A DNA stretch of 64,000 nt from assembly GCF_030463565.1 (NCBI RefSeq), contig NC_134652.1, positions 5,607,897 through 5,671,896 on the forward strand. The letters are read 5' to 3'. The DNA comes from Pelecanus crispus (lineage: Eukaryota > Chordata > Aves > Pelecaniformes > Pelecanidae). The translations under genes were made by a program, and so were the position numbers. Shown piece by piece: positions 36,235 to 47,155 of the stretch (position 1 is its first letter; each line of letters begins with the position of its first letter). Below the pieces are notes generated by a model that worked only from the letters and a program-made list of their open reading frames with translations, did not search any database and had not been told where the DNA came from.

Positions 36235-37589
36235 CTGTTACGAAAATTCCTTTCCCTAACTCTTATATCAATCAGTCTTTAGAGGATGAAAGTGTATTAA
36301 CTTTGTTAATATATATTAGTTCGCATTATAAACTGTAATGTAATGAGGTAGTGGAATTTTACTGGAGACTCCGGTATTGTTCATGCTTAATTAAAACAAA
36401 CTGAAGGACAGCCCGGCCCTGGAAAGAAGGGCTTTGCTTTGTGGAAGCTTAGAGCTGACCACAAAGGATTCCCCTGGACAGCCAAGGTAACACCAGCATC
36501 CCAGCCCCTCTGATACATCTTTGAAACCCTTCCAGCATCGTCTGGTGTCATAGATCAGTAACTCCAGCAAGACTGACTCCAGGGATGTCTGGATCAATCG
36601 AGAAGCAGCAAGAATGCTGCAGAAACAGAGCTGTTTTGCAAAGTTTTAACTCTGATTAGTAATCAGTCGTGTGGGTGTGAGTGATTAGTCAAATTGTGTT
36701 GTACCTGAACATTTGAAGGGTGAAAGAACCCGGTGTAAAACCACATTCGGGGTGCCCCAGTTTGGCTGAGACACTTCATGTGCATGAATAAGTATTTACC
36801 TTTGTAATCTTATACTTTGCATCCCAGGCCTCCTCGGTCTGCACAGGCCAGTAAAGAATCTTAGTAACATCACGCGCATGTATTTAGGCAGATAAGTAAG
36901 GTTTGCTGGAGGAGAAGAAATTTAATGTTAATAAACCATATGTGAGCGTAGAGTAAAACGCAGCACGTATGAAATACTAGTATGCTTTGCAAATGCGGGC
37001 CTTGCTGCCTTACCTGGAAATAGCAGCTGAGGAGAGGAAATGAATTTCTCTTTCTTTGATGGTGTACCATTAAAAGCTCATTACTCCCTCCTACAACTAA
37101 CCCCGAGGTTACACAAGTTAGGGCTGTCTGTCCATTCTCTTGTGGGAAGAGGGTGAGCTTGCCGTGATAGCGAGCTGTTTCTTTGCCTGCAAGCCCTCCA
37201 GTGCACACGGGCACTGCCTGGCCAGCAGCCTGGCAGGCTACGGGCAGATGTTTTAAATGTGTTTTTTCCATAAATGGCGCAGACATAGGTCAGCTCATCC
37301 CCTTAACGCTTACCACTGAGGATGGTCCGGCTGCCAGCTGCTGTTATCAGCAGTGTGCGGTCCCTGGGTAAGCTGCAGCATCCCCAAGCTCTCTGCCTGC
37401 TCCTGGCCTCTCCAGCTTTCCCTTTTTTCCTGCACTCAGATACCCTCTGCCATAAAACTGCCAGGCTTTCCCAGCTGGCATCTCTTACCCAGCATATACT
37501 GCACTGGGGAAGAGAAGAAAGAATGAGAATACCTTACCTGGGCTTATGGGTGCTGAGTCTGGTTTTGGATGGGCTTTTAATGCAAAAAA

Positions 37590-37800
37590 GAAGGAAAAGA
37601 AAGAAGAGAAAGAAGGAAAAGAAAGAAGAGAAAGAAGGAAAAGAAAGAAGAGAAAGAAGGAAAAGAAAGAAGAGAAAGAAGGAAAAGAAAGAAGAGAAAG
37701 AAGGAAAAAAAGAAGGGGAAGAAGGAAAAAAGGGAAAGAAGGAAAAAAAGAAGGGAAAGAAGGAAAAGAGGGGAAAAATGGAAAAAGAGGGAAAAAAGGA
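37590..37800. repeat. 22-bp polypurine minisatellite
   Basis: The unit ggaaaagaaagaagagaaag + aa repeats at exactly 22-bp spacing from 37593 (37593, 37615, 37637, 37659, 37681, 37703). It then degrades into related G/A blocks up to about 37800. It is almost pure purine on the plus strand. Long open frames here on both strands are products of the repeat and not genes. Confidence 0.95.
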
Positions 37801-38764
37801 AAAGCTGAGACTGAGGAAAATGTGTGCTTGTATGTAATCAATTAATGCACATTGTAATCAGCTGAATGCATTAAGACTAGGAAATATTGGAAGCAACAGT
37901 TCTGAGGAATAGAGCTGTCATGGATAAAGGGCTCATATTAAGAAAAGTGTACGGGCTTGAATACTAAAGATGACGTATTATTAGCATTAATGGGAACAAG
38001 ATTTAATTCTGCTTATTCCTTTGTGTAGGCAGGTAGTCCCATGCTCAAATGCACGCTTTGCATCTGAAGTTCAGTTCCCTGCATGTTGCCAGCACAAATA
38101 CCTATGTTTTAGTGCTGCAGCTGAGTGCCCTTTACCAATGAGTAGCTGATAGGGCCAGACTTTAAAAGAAAGCCTTAGTCTGCTGTCTAAGTATCTGAGG
38201 CAGAATATTTTCAACTAATGAGCGGAACTTGCAATTCAAAGTTTTCAAAAGATAAATCCCGTTATAGAAAACTAAGGTTCAAGCCAAATACCTCTGAATA
38301 AGTCAGAAAGATTTCCACTGGCTCAGCTTCCAGTGGGGATGCGACTTTGGAAAGTGCGGGCAGGCCGGCTTCCTAGGAGTGAGATGTTCTAGAGCAAATC
38401 TGAATTTATATTGGTGTAGTGCGTCTGTCCCAGCGGTTTCCCCTTCCCTAGTACTTTCATCAGTGCAAGTATTTCTTTCATATTGATACCAAGAGCATTT
38501 CCCATCCCTTGATTTGTATGGAAGCCAAAGGAGTTATCCCCAAAGTTATATACCAGATCCATGAGAGTATGCACATAGGGAGGCATGACTTTGGTAGGTA
38601 ACTAAGGATGTAAGCCAGAGTAATGCTGCATTACTTACAAGTGGTAATGGCTGCTGCTTCAGGAATTAGAGACACTGATAGAGTGGATGAGTTTGTTACT
38701 GCGAGATGACAAAATGTGGAATTAAACATTGTCCACATTTTAAATAAGTTGATGGCTTAGGGGT

Positions 38765-38799
38765 CTTCTGCCACCTAAATGATTCTGTGATTCTATGAC
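38765..38799 (+). repeat. CR1 3' terminus, short fragment
   Basis: A cttctgccacctaaatgatt / ctgtgattctatga terminus, the end of a CR1 copy whose body is not recognisable. Confidence 0.6.
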
Positions 38800-38865
38800 T
38801 CACGTGAAAGATGCTAAACTACTAAACTGCTCGCCACGGTTCAAGAAATGACCGGAAATAAATAC

Positions 38866-38898
38866 CTGGGGTTTCAGCTGTTGTGGACTCGGTCAGGA
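38866..38898 (-). pseudogene. Short Thr-rich spacer (SID-like) exon of the DMBT1-like pseudogene
   Basis: 33 nt between a TTTGACAG acceptor and a CCCCAG|GTATTT donor, phase 1 at both ends, reading VLTESTTAETPG across the junctions. Tiny Thr/Glu/Pro-rich exons of symmetric phase between SRCR domains are the scavenger-receptor interspersed domains of DMBT1. Open and apparently intact, but judged a pseudogene part from its neighbours. Confidence 0.5.
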
Positions 38899-39034
38899 CT
38901 GTCAAAGAGAAAGTAAAAACCATGCTTCAGTCACTGTTCCATTACAGTGTGAGCAAAGCAAGGACTGTTAATCAGTAGTTTACTCCCAGGACCAAGCATT
39001 AAACCAATTCTACTGAAGTTGAAGTCATACGTAC

Positions 39035-39058
39035 CTGCTGCTTCAGGCGTGGTGTTTT
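39035..39058 (-). pseudogene. Short Thr-rich spacer (SID-like) exon of the DMBT1-like pseudogene
   Basis: 24 nt between a CCCCTGCAG acceptor and a GCAG|GTACGT donor, again phase 1 to phase 1, reading ENTTPEAAG. It is similar in composition and phase to the 33-nt exon 136 bp downstream of it. Confidence 0.5.
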
Positions 39059-40273
39059 CTGCAGGGGCTGATCCGAGACAGGAGAGAAAACAAAACTGCA
39101 GGTTAGCGGCCGTCCCAGCACGGGGTAGGCGTGAGGTACCCGAGCTACAGCAGACCTGCAGGTCTTGCTGGAGTGGCGATCAGCCACAGCACCTGGGAGA
39201 CGCTGCTGCTGCCCAGGGCGGGCGTTGGCAAAGCCTGCCTGGAGCGTGAGCAGCCTCAGTGGGAGGAAAATGCATCCCATGCAGGCTGCCTCCGCCGTGG
39301 CCTGCAGCAGGCTTCTGACCTGCCGCGTGGAGGGCCCCGGAAACCTGGGGGGTAGTTGCTAAACAACAGTTTGGATGCTGGGGGTAACGAGATAAAGCTA
39401 TGGTTTAGAAAGCGTGGTGCCCATGGCAATGCCATGCAGCGCACCGACGGTGGTGAGGTCCGTGCTGCCGCCCCATGCTGTGGGTCATACTCACCAAGAG
39501 ACGCATGTCTGCCTGGGTCATGTGTTTAACTCCACTTGAGGTCTTTACTAAAAAACCTAACTCTATTAAAATTTTGCTTTGTTTTTTTGGCCAGGATAAG
39601 CTGTAAACCAGCATTCTTTGTGCCAGGTCTCATACACAGCCCCTTTTGGCCAGCTACATTTTGCCTTGGTCATTTCAGGCTCGTAGAGTGCCCGCCAGAT
39701 GGATGAGCTTTGTCCGTGGACCACCACTTGCCGTGGCACGAGCCACACAGAGACTGCAGTGACTCAGCTGCACACGTGTTTCCAGTCAGAATACAGAATT
39801 GCTGGAAAACTGGGAACTCATTTGGAAAAATAGTGAAGAAAGTTACTAAAAATAATTTCCTACTAAATACAAGAAAAGGAAATTTGATTTATTAGTGATA
39901 GTTCATAATTTATGGGAAATCAGGACTAGGAGGACTGAACTGTAATAGTGATGACGTAAAATTATGATTCAAACAGCAATGCATAGAGCAGTCAGGTAAT
40001 ACAGTAGGCAATGGCATCAGATAAGGTTGACAAGGATATTCCAGGTAGCCAAAGGATTTGAGACATAAAATAAAAAAAGTAAAACACAAACTTGCATGAA
40101 TGAACTACATGAGTTAACAAAAAGAAAAAACGTGCTAAAACACAGCAATTCTTATAGGTCTTGGTTTCATGCCCAAAACAATTCCACTGATGGAAACAAG
40201 TTGTGCATCAAAATCTTTGCTGTAGGCAAGCTTGCTCACGAAGCAATAGTTTATGAGAGATATGCTAGCGTAC

Positions 40274-40530
40274 TTGCGCAAATGATGCTGGCATCGTCTT
40301 TGTGTTGGGAGTTACAGACCGCGATCCCTCTGCGGGAGCACTCCCACGGGTTGCCTACGTGCAATACCCAAGGGGCATGGGCATAGTCCTCTTCCACAAT
40401 GTGCTGATCTCTGGGGAGAATGATCCTCAGCCATGCAGCTAGCTGCCACCTCTCCCCACTTTGTACAACAAAGGGAAGGTTTTCTACTTTTTCTTTACCA
40501 TCATTCTCATCTATACTGTAGTGCTGTCTA
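40274..40530 (-). pseudogene. Degenerate SRCR exon
   Basis: The 3' half reads PWECSRRGIAVCNSQHKDDA then SIICA, followed by the usual phase-1 SRCR donor (A|GTACGC). It corresponds to the end of an SRCR domain (LWxCxHxGWGxHNCxHxEDAxVIC). The N-terminal half is open but has lost the VCDD and CRQLGC landmarks and their cysteines. Left boundary from the donor; right boundary approximate. Confidence 0.6.
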
Positions 40531-43500
40531 AAGGACAAACACAAATACCCAGAGCCAACCTCTTCCTGGGATACCTTGCAATCAAAGGGATATGGTTTGG
40601 GTTTGGGTTTTTGTTGGATTTTTTTTTCTTCCTTTGAATAATGCCTGATTCAGCTTCTTTTCCCATCCTTGCTAACCCTCTGGCATAACAGATGGTTGGC
40701 ACAACATCATTTCCCCAGAATAGCAGAGCTATTTCTACAGACCAGGCTTGTTTCTGAGAGCTGGCTACTTATGGAATACTCCACACATTTATCTCACTTT
40801 CAGAGGGAAAGGCTTTTAGACATCTGAAGTTCCAAATTAGTTTTATGGGCCTGGAGTGTATTTTTCTTTAAGAGAAAGAAATCAGAGACACCACTGACAA
40901 CATAATTGAGTTCCTCCTAGTTTGTGGCCATCATAAACTGTAACAAGTATATACACCTGTCTTACTCCTTGGTGGATCTGTAATTACGAGGTTTTCATTT
41001 TGGGACATTTTGCTGTCACTTGGCAGCCATTTGTAACCAACTAATGCACATCCATTCAGAATGAGAGCCATGTTTCCTAGGACTCTCTTTCTCCTTAATT
41101 CCTTTTTGCTGACCATGATCAAAGCTCTTTCCATCCAAGTACCATGCTTATCATTTACTTCTGCAAAAGTTGCCTGTAAAGAAATGCCAGCAGCAATGGG
41201 CTTGGCTCACTTCCCAAGATCTAGGTCTAAACTTCTGCAAGACTGCCAAATATGGTGTCAGGGAGAAAAAAAAGATAATTGAGACAAAAGATAATTAGCC
41301 TGTTGATCCAGGCATTAAGTATTCAGCAGTGATGGTGAAAAGTGTTCTATAAAAGGTTTAAAACTGGACTACATTAGCTATCTAAATCCAGGTGGGAAGA
41401 GTGAGAAAGAGGAAGATTAAAAATTCTATATCCAGAGCCAGATCTTGACTTAAATTACAGAGAGAAATAAATTTGTTGTGATGCAGCTGATACTAAAACT
41501 GGCTTTATTGGGAGGGAGGCATCTTTCCTATGAAAGTTCCTAAGTAAATGACGTATTTCATTAATCTGAAATATGAACATCAATCAGTTTTTCAGAAAAT
41601 AAAGGACTGATTAAGTAACAGTCCCAAGAATCTTTAATGTATTCTTGTAGGGGTGCCTACAGACAACTGAAAGGCAACTTTTTACTTTCAGCAAATTAAT
41701 AAAAGAAAATAACTGATATTTGTATCTCTTCAAAGTCAATGCTTTGTGCCTAGTTAAGTGTAGAATATAGACAAAGGAATCAGCGAGCACTTAGTTTTCC
41801 TGAGACCTTAACACAAACAACAGTTTACCTGCAGTATGTACAAAGGAAAGCAATGAGATTATTAGAACTATAGAGTAGCCTTTTTTTCCTTTAACCATTG
41901 AACAGCATCCCTGTTACGCACAGTATGTATAGATATCATGAATTTGTTTGCTCAGATACTTGGTTGAGTAGACATAGGCAAAGCACTTAATAGCTGCAAG
42001 CACATAGTTCCATAATAATTCTCACGAAACCATATATATGCCATGTATTAGGTTCCTTGAGCCTGCATAATAGTCAACAGATCACCCATTCAAGAAATTC
42101 ACGTTGAACTTTTTACAGCCAAGCAAATAAAAGTAAATCTTGAGGCTCCACATTCATTTCTTGGTTCCACTGGTGTGTGCAAAGAAGTGCAAACTTCTTT
42201 CATTCAGCTGGAATAGAGCCCAGTCTGAATAAGTAAGGCAAGCAGCAAAATCTGATCAAACCTCTGTAGAATAGTCTTCAAAGCAGGAAAGTTTTCATTT
42301 CTATCCTTTTGAAAGTGAAATGACTGACAAGAAAAAGGTAGAAAAACACTGACTGAGGTTTCTTCTTCACTGTGCTGAAGATTTGCCTGTTCATTTCTAA
42401 GACAACATTTGTAGAAGTTAGGGTGACTAGGTCCTAGATCTTGAACATGAAAATATTGTTCAAAATTAGATTAATGGGTGGAGCAGTAGAGCAAATCTGT
42501 ATTATACTTTCTAGTGCTGCCTACCACTGGCATTGAGTCACAGCTCTGAACTTCTGGCAGCATAGATAAGGCTGTAGAAGACAAGCAGTGTTAAAAGGAG
42601 GTTGTAAAGAGAGGAGTTATCAGTCGCCTTGGTAATTGTTTATCATGTTATGCAGCATCTTGGACTGACAGATGGCATGGGTGTTAAACAGCCGGCCACA
42701 GCTACCGTACTGGAATGAGATCCTCAGCCCTTGCCACTGAAACTGGAGCAGTACAGATAGAGCAGCAGAAGGAAAGGCAAGATCTGTGTGCTCTCTGGAG
42801 GACACAATGAGAATTCAAAATGATCTTCATAAACTGAATAAGTGTCAAAAATCAGCAAGCTGAAATTCAATAAAGACGGGTGGAATGGGCTGCTCATTGG
42901 AAAGAGAAAACCAATGCACAAAGGCAAAATCATCCTTTCAGCCGGCGCAGAAGGACCATAGAAAATCTGGAAGTTGGTAATGTTAACGCTACAGTGAGCC
43001 AGTCCAGCCTCAGTCTTGCTCGCAGAGTGATACTCGAGAGCTACTTATTCTCCTTGGTGCTAGAGACCTCAGCTGCTCAGTCAGTGATTACACATTTAAG
43101 AAAGAGATAATGGGGAGAGCTTGGATGAATGAATCAAAAACATAATAGGCTTGAAAATGAACTCTGAGGAAAGTTTTAAAGAGCTGAATTTAGTTTATGT
43201 GGGAAGTGTCTTTCACTATTCTAAAGAGGGCTCTAAAGAGGATGGCCACCAGTTCCTTTGCTCCCTGTAGTCTGCAGAGCTAAAAGAGCAACTGTAGGCA
43301 CCTACAGAAAATGTTCATCAACAAAAGAACTTTGAATATAGTGTCCAACACCTTTTTTTTCTGTGTCTTGAAAATATCTGTCAGGTTCAGAGGCAAAGTA
43401 CACATAGTCATCTCCCCTGGTGGAGATTTGTGTAGGAGTTTAAAGCCTGCTGGTGCTATCAATTTCTGCTTCATTAGAAGAGGAGGAAGGACAGCATGTG

Positions 43501-44775
43501 GTGCATAGGAAGGTCCCAGCTCAGCTGATGGCTGATGCAAAATGGCCTTGTCTGGTGAAATTCTGGTTTTAAGATTTTTTTAATACCTGAGAAATTAGGT
43601 ATTAACTTCTGGTAGTGTGAGGGACATTTCTGTCGATTAATGGCAGTTCTAAAAGAACTTCAGAGATATTTGCCAGTGGTGCCATCAGTGCAGAAATAGA
43701 TGCACAGAGTATGCAGCAACAGTTCAGGGCTACCATGTGTTTTTGCAGGTTCAAGTCTTGAGAAGAAATGATTTTGGGAACAACTCTTCCACTTCTTGGC
43801 TACGTATGATTGAAAACTGCATTTTTAGTGCCCACTCCTCTGCGGCTGTGTATTATGAAGAGTGTTAGTAATTAACTCAACACTTAAAAACCCCAAGAAA
43901 CATGAGTAACATCCTTACTTTAAGGTTTCCAGGATGCTATGATTATCTCAGGAACACTAAAAAAAAAAGGAGTCAGAAACTTAGACCTGAAGTGTCAAGA
44001 CTCACTTTATGTTTTTCCTAATTAGTAGCGGATGAGTGGCAAATACAGCCCCTATGAGCAATCCAAAGAACAGAAATAATGTTACAGTGGATGAATAAAT
44101 AGTAATTTGGAGCAATAACTAGTAATTCAGAGCACGTACTTTTCTAGAATACTGTCTGCCAAGGAGCTGTAATCACATGATTTCCAAGTTAAAAATTAGG
44201 CTCTGAGCATTTGGGGAGACTGTGAAGAGCTAATGGTCTTATGTCTCAAAAGCTCTGCCTTACCTGTCAGTGCAACCATGGAGCATGCCACACCTGTGAA
44301 CATGGAAAAAAAGCAAAAATTTACTTTTATTGTGCAGTTATTTATATTGCTTCAAAATAGGCTGCTTTTGGCTATGCAATCTTCAATTTCAGTTACATTT
44401 ATGACTAAAGGATTAATTTTTATTTTCAGTTCAGACATGCCTGGTTCACATCTGGATGGGCTTCTATCTGCTCTTAACTGGTTGCCTTTCTTATCTTGGG
44501 AATGGCCTGTAATCAGATGTTGATTAAGTGGTCCTGAACTACCTTCTTTTCACCATTTTCATACTCAGTGCTTGCTGCTACCAGTCTTGGTATTTCGTCC
44601 AGGACACCCTTTTGCTCCTCAATCACGCAGACCAGCCTAAATGCAAGGAGCCTCCACACGCACACAGTTAGCTCTAGTCTGATTTCCAAGCTCTACTCTG
44701 ATGTTTCTTGCATTTATGATCAACAGGAAAATCCAAAGACACTTTTAAGAGGGCATAACTTTTTTTTTTTTTAAC

Positions 44776-45087
44776 CTGAACAGATGACGATGACATCCTC
44801 ACGGTGTCCACAGTTATGTGTGCTCCAGCCAGCGTGCTCACAGTCCCAAAGGTAAGATTCAGTTCCTCTACACCACACATGATCCAGGTGGATGTCTTCT
44901 ATGCCAGGGCCACAGACTATCCCAAGACAGAAACAACTTGACCACAATCAAGTTGTCTGCATACAGCACTGCCACTGTTTGTACTGAAGTGATCATCACA
45001 GACCACAGATCATCACCATCTGCCTTCATGGTAAACTTCAACCCTCCTGGCACATCAGTCCCCCCCAGATACCAGTCACAGTTGTGG
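44776..45087 (-). pseudogene. SRCR pseudo-exon with stops and frameshifts
   Basis: Pieces of one SRCR domain appear in order but in different frames: LVSGGD-stop-CARRVEVYHEGRW, [20 protein letters not shown] then GQVVSVLG-stop, and [20 protein letters not shown] then [18 protein letters not shown] and ICS. There are two in-frame stops (one at 45055-45057) and at least two frameshifts. The donor is GTTAAA at 44775. It is undoubtedly a group-A SRCR domain of the DMBT1 type, but dead. Confidence 0.88.
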
Positions 45088-47125
45088 ATCTTCTGAAACT
45101 AAAGCAAAAATTGACAGGTAAACATCTCAATTTGTTTATTCCCAGGATATCTAAACTTCTTATGCCTAATCTGTGCAGGGACGGGCTGCCCAGCGTTTCC
45201 ATGTCCCCAGTACCCAGGGCTTACTGGGGAGGGGCTGCAGTGCACAAAGCAGTACAGGGCAGGGAGCTGAACAGAAGAGCCCAAATCAGTGCAGTTAATT
45301 CAGCCCTGTTCACATGGTTCTGCTGTGTACAGGACCTGATCTATCATGGTAGGTTATTGTTGGCTGTGCTGGTGAGATAACCAGCTCACCCAGAGCCAGC
45401 TCACGTAACTCTACAGGTGTGCCCGGTATGTTCACACTCAGAAGCATGTCCCCTCTTACCTCTGGGTTTAAATTTGACCTTTATCCATTTCAAAAATTTC
45501 TCCCATAGTGAGTTTTGACCTCCAGTTGCTGAGCCTTCCAAGGAGTTCTGCCACGTACCACTTGCTGTGGCAGATAAGAAAACATATTAGTATTGATGTA
45601 ACATATCACAATTCTAGGCAGATTTTATGTTTTGCTGTGAGATGGTACCTGGTGCGTATTGATACAGAGTTAGATACAGTAAGTGTTGGTATGTGGTGTG
45701 TTTTCAAAGCAATCCTGTAGTTTATCCCTGTGTCTGGAAGGACACATTCATTTCCCCAGAGTTCAGTGGAAGATGACTGTAGAGGACCTTATTTCATGGC
45801 AGCACAAAGAGCAAAGGAATCTGACCCCAGAAATCCTCGTGTACACCCTTCACCTCCAGTGAAGACATGGGCTTCTGGGAGCTGAGCTCTGCCAGATTTC
45901 ACTTGGGCAGCAGAAATTGTTACTTACCTTTGCCAGATGTGATTACCACAAGAGCAGGGGAGGCTATGGACCATTTGTCTGTGCAGGCCATGACAGTTGT
46001 TTCGGCTGACAGCCCAACATGTTAGCTTAAATCTTTGCAATTGCCTGCTCAGGTCTGCATGGGAAGCCCAACTTTGTCTAACTCTGAAGTGAAGAATATG
46101 CTATATACTGCTTAAGGTATTTAAAAATGTTTGATTAAGCCAGACCATGGCATCATGGTTCACATACCAGGGGATGAAATGGTCTTCCAAAACAGGTTAC
46201 AAACCTGTGGTCTGATCGTGTGGTTTTGATGATCTGTAGTTTTAGTCACATAAATACCTTTGGAAATCTACTTCTTTTCACTGAAAGGAAAATGGATTTA
46301 GGCTGCCAGGGGTCAAAAAGATGTTTTCAAACAGCAGCTTTTTAAGATAATATCCTTGCTCTTTCAGAATTAACATGCTCTAAAGAGCTGTGCCTGATTC
46401 AATCACTAAAATCAGGAGAAATTTCATTTTGTAATTTTTTTCCTTTTTTTCAAATTGGCATTTGATCTTCAGACACTCACTTTCACAGACTTTTACTTTA
46501 GTGATACTAACATCTTGGGTTTGCAAGACAGGATCCTAAGTGATTTTTCCAGTCAAAGCTAATCCAGTCTACATCAGGTCAAATCAAAGACAAAAGTGAA
46601 GCTATTGAATAAGAACAAGGATTATAGGGTTGCTGAAGTGCTGGGATTTGACCACCTTCTTGAAATGCAAGCTTAGTCCTCTTTGATGCTGAACTTTCCT
46701 CTGGGCTGCCTTTGCTCTTGTCTTATAAATAATTCAATATAGCCAACCTCTTAATCTACACTCTATGAAATTATCTCTTTTTGTAAGGGATTGACAAGAC
46801 TTTATTCATGGTGCCCATGCTGTTAATTAAAGATCAAAGTACCATCTCATTCAAACTAGCAAGATTATAAGGAAGGTTTGGGGTTATTGTTTGAAGTTTG
46901 AAGGAACATGGCACTGCAGTAAAGTATATTTTCACCTGGGTCTGGCAGGCTGCTCTGTGGGTTTTTTTCTCTCTTTCTCTACATTTTTGAATGTACAGTA
47001 TAGAATAGTTTAAATTCAAAACTAGAGTATTAGAAGAATATTTAGAGAACAACTTCCCCAAACTATTTCCCTCACAGAAGAGAAACAAAGAAAATATTCT
47101 TTAGCCTTCTTTAGACTACAACCTT

Positions 47126-47155
47126 CATAGGTTATATCTTGAAATATAACCTATG
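47126..47155. repeat. Perfect 12-bp inverted repeat (hairpin)
   Basis: cataggttatat, a 6-nt loop (cttgaa), then atataacctatg: a perfect 12-bp stem. AT-rich, in a pseudogene intron, with no RNA-gene features around it. Confidence 0.7.

Noticed and set aside
37485-37845. Long Lys/Glu- and Phe/Ser-rich frames
   Set aside because: They are translations of the 22-bp polypurine repeat on either strand.
39019-39444. Several overlapping plus- and minus-strand frames
   Set aside because: GC-rich local composition keeps many frames open; only the 24-nt spacer exon at 39035-39058 has splice support.
45930-46030. Cys-rich minus-strand stretch before a GTAAGT donor
   Set aside because: It loosely resembles the LGCGWAVS part of SRCR but needs several frame changes and lacks other landmarks.
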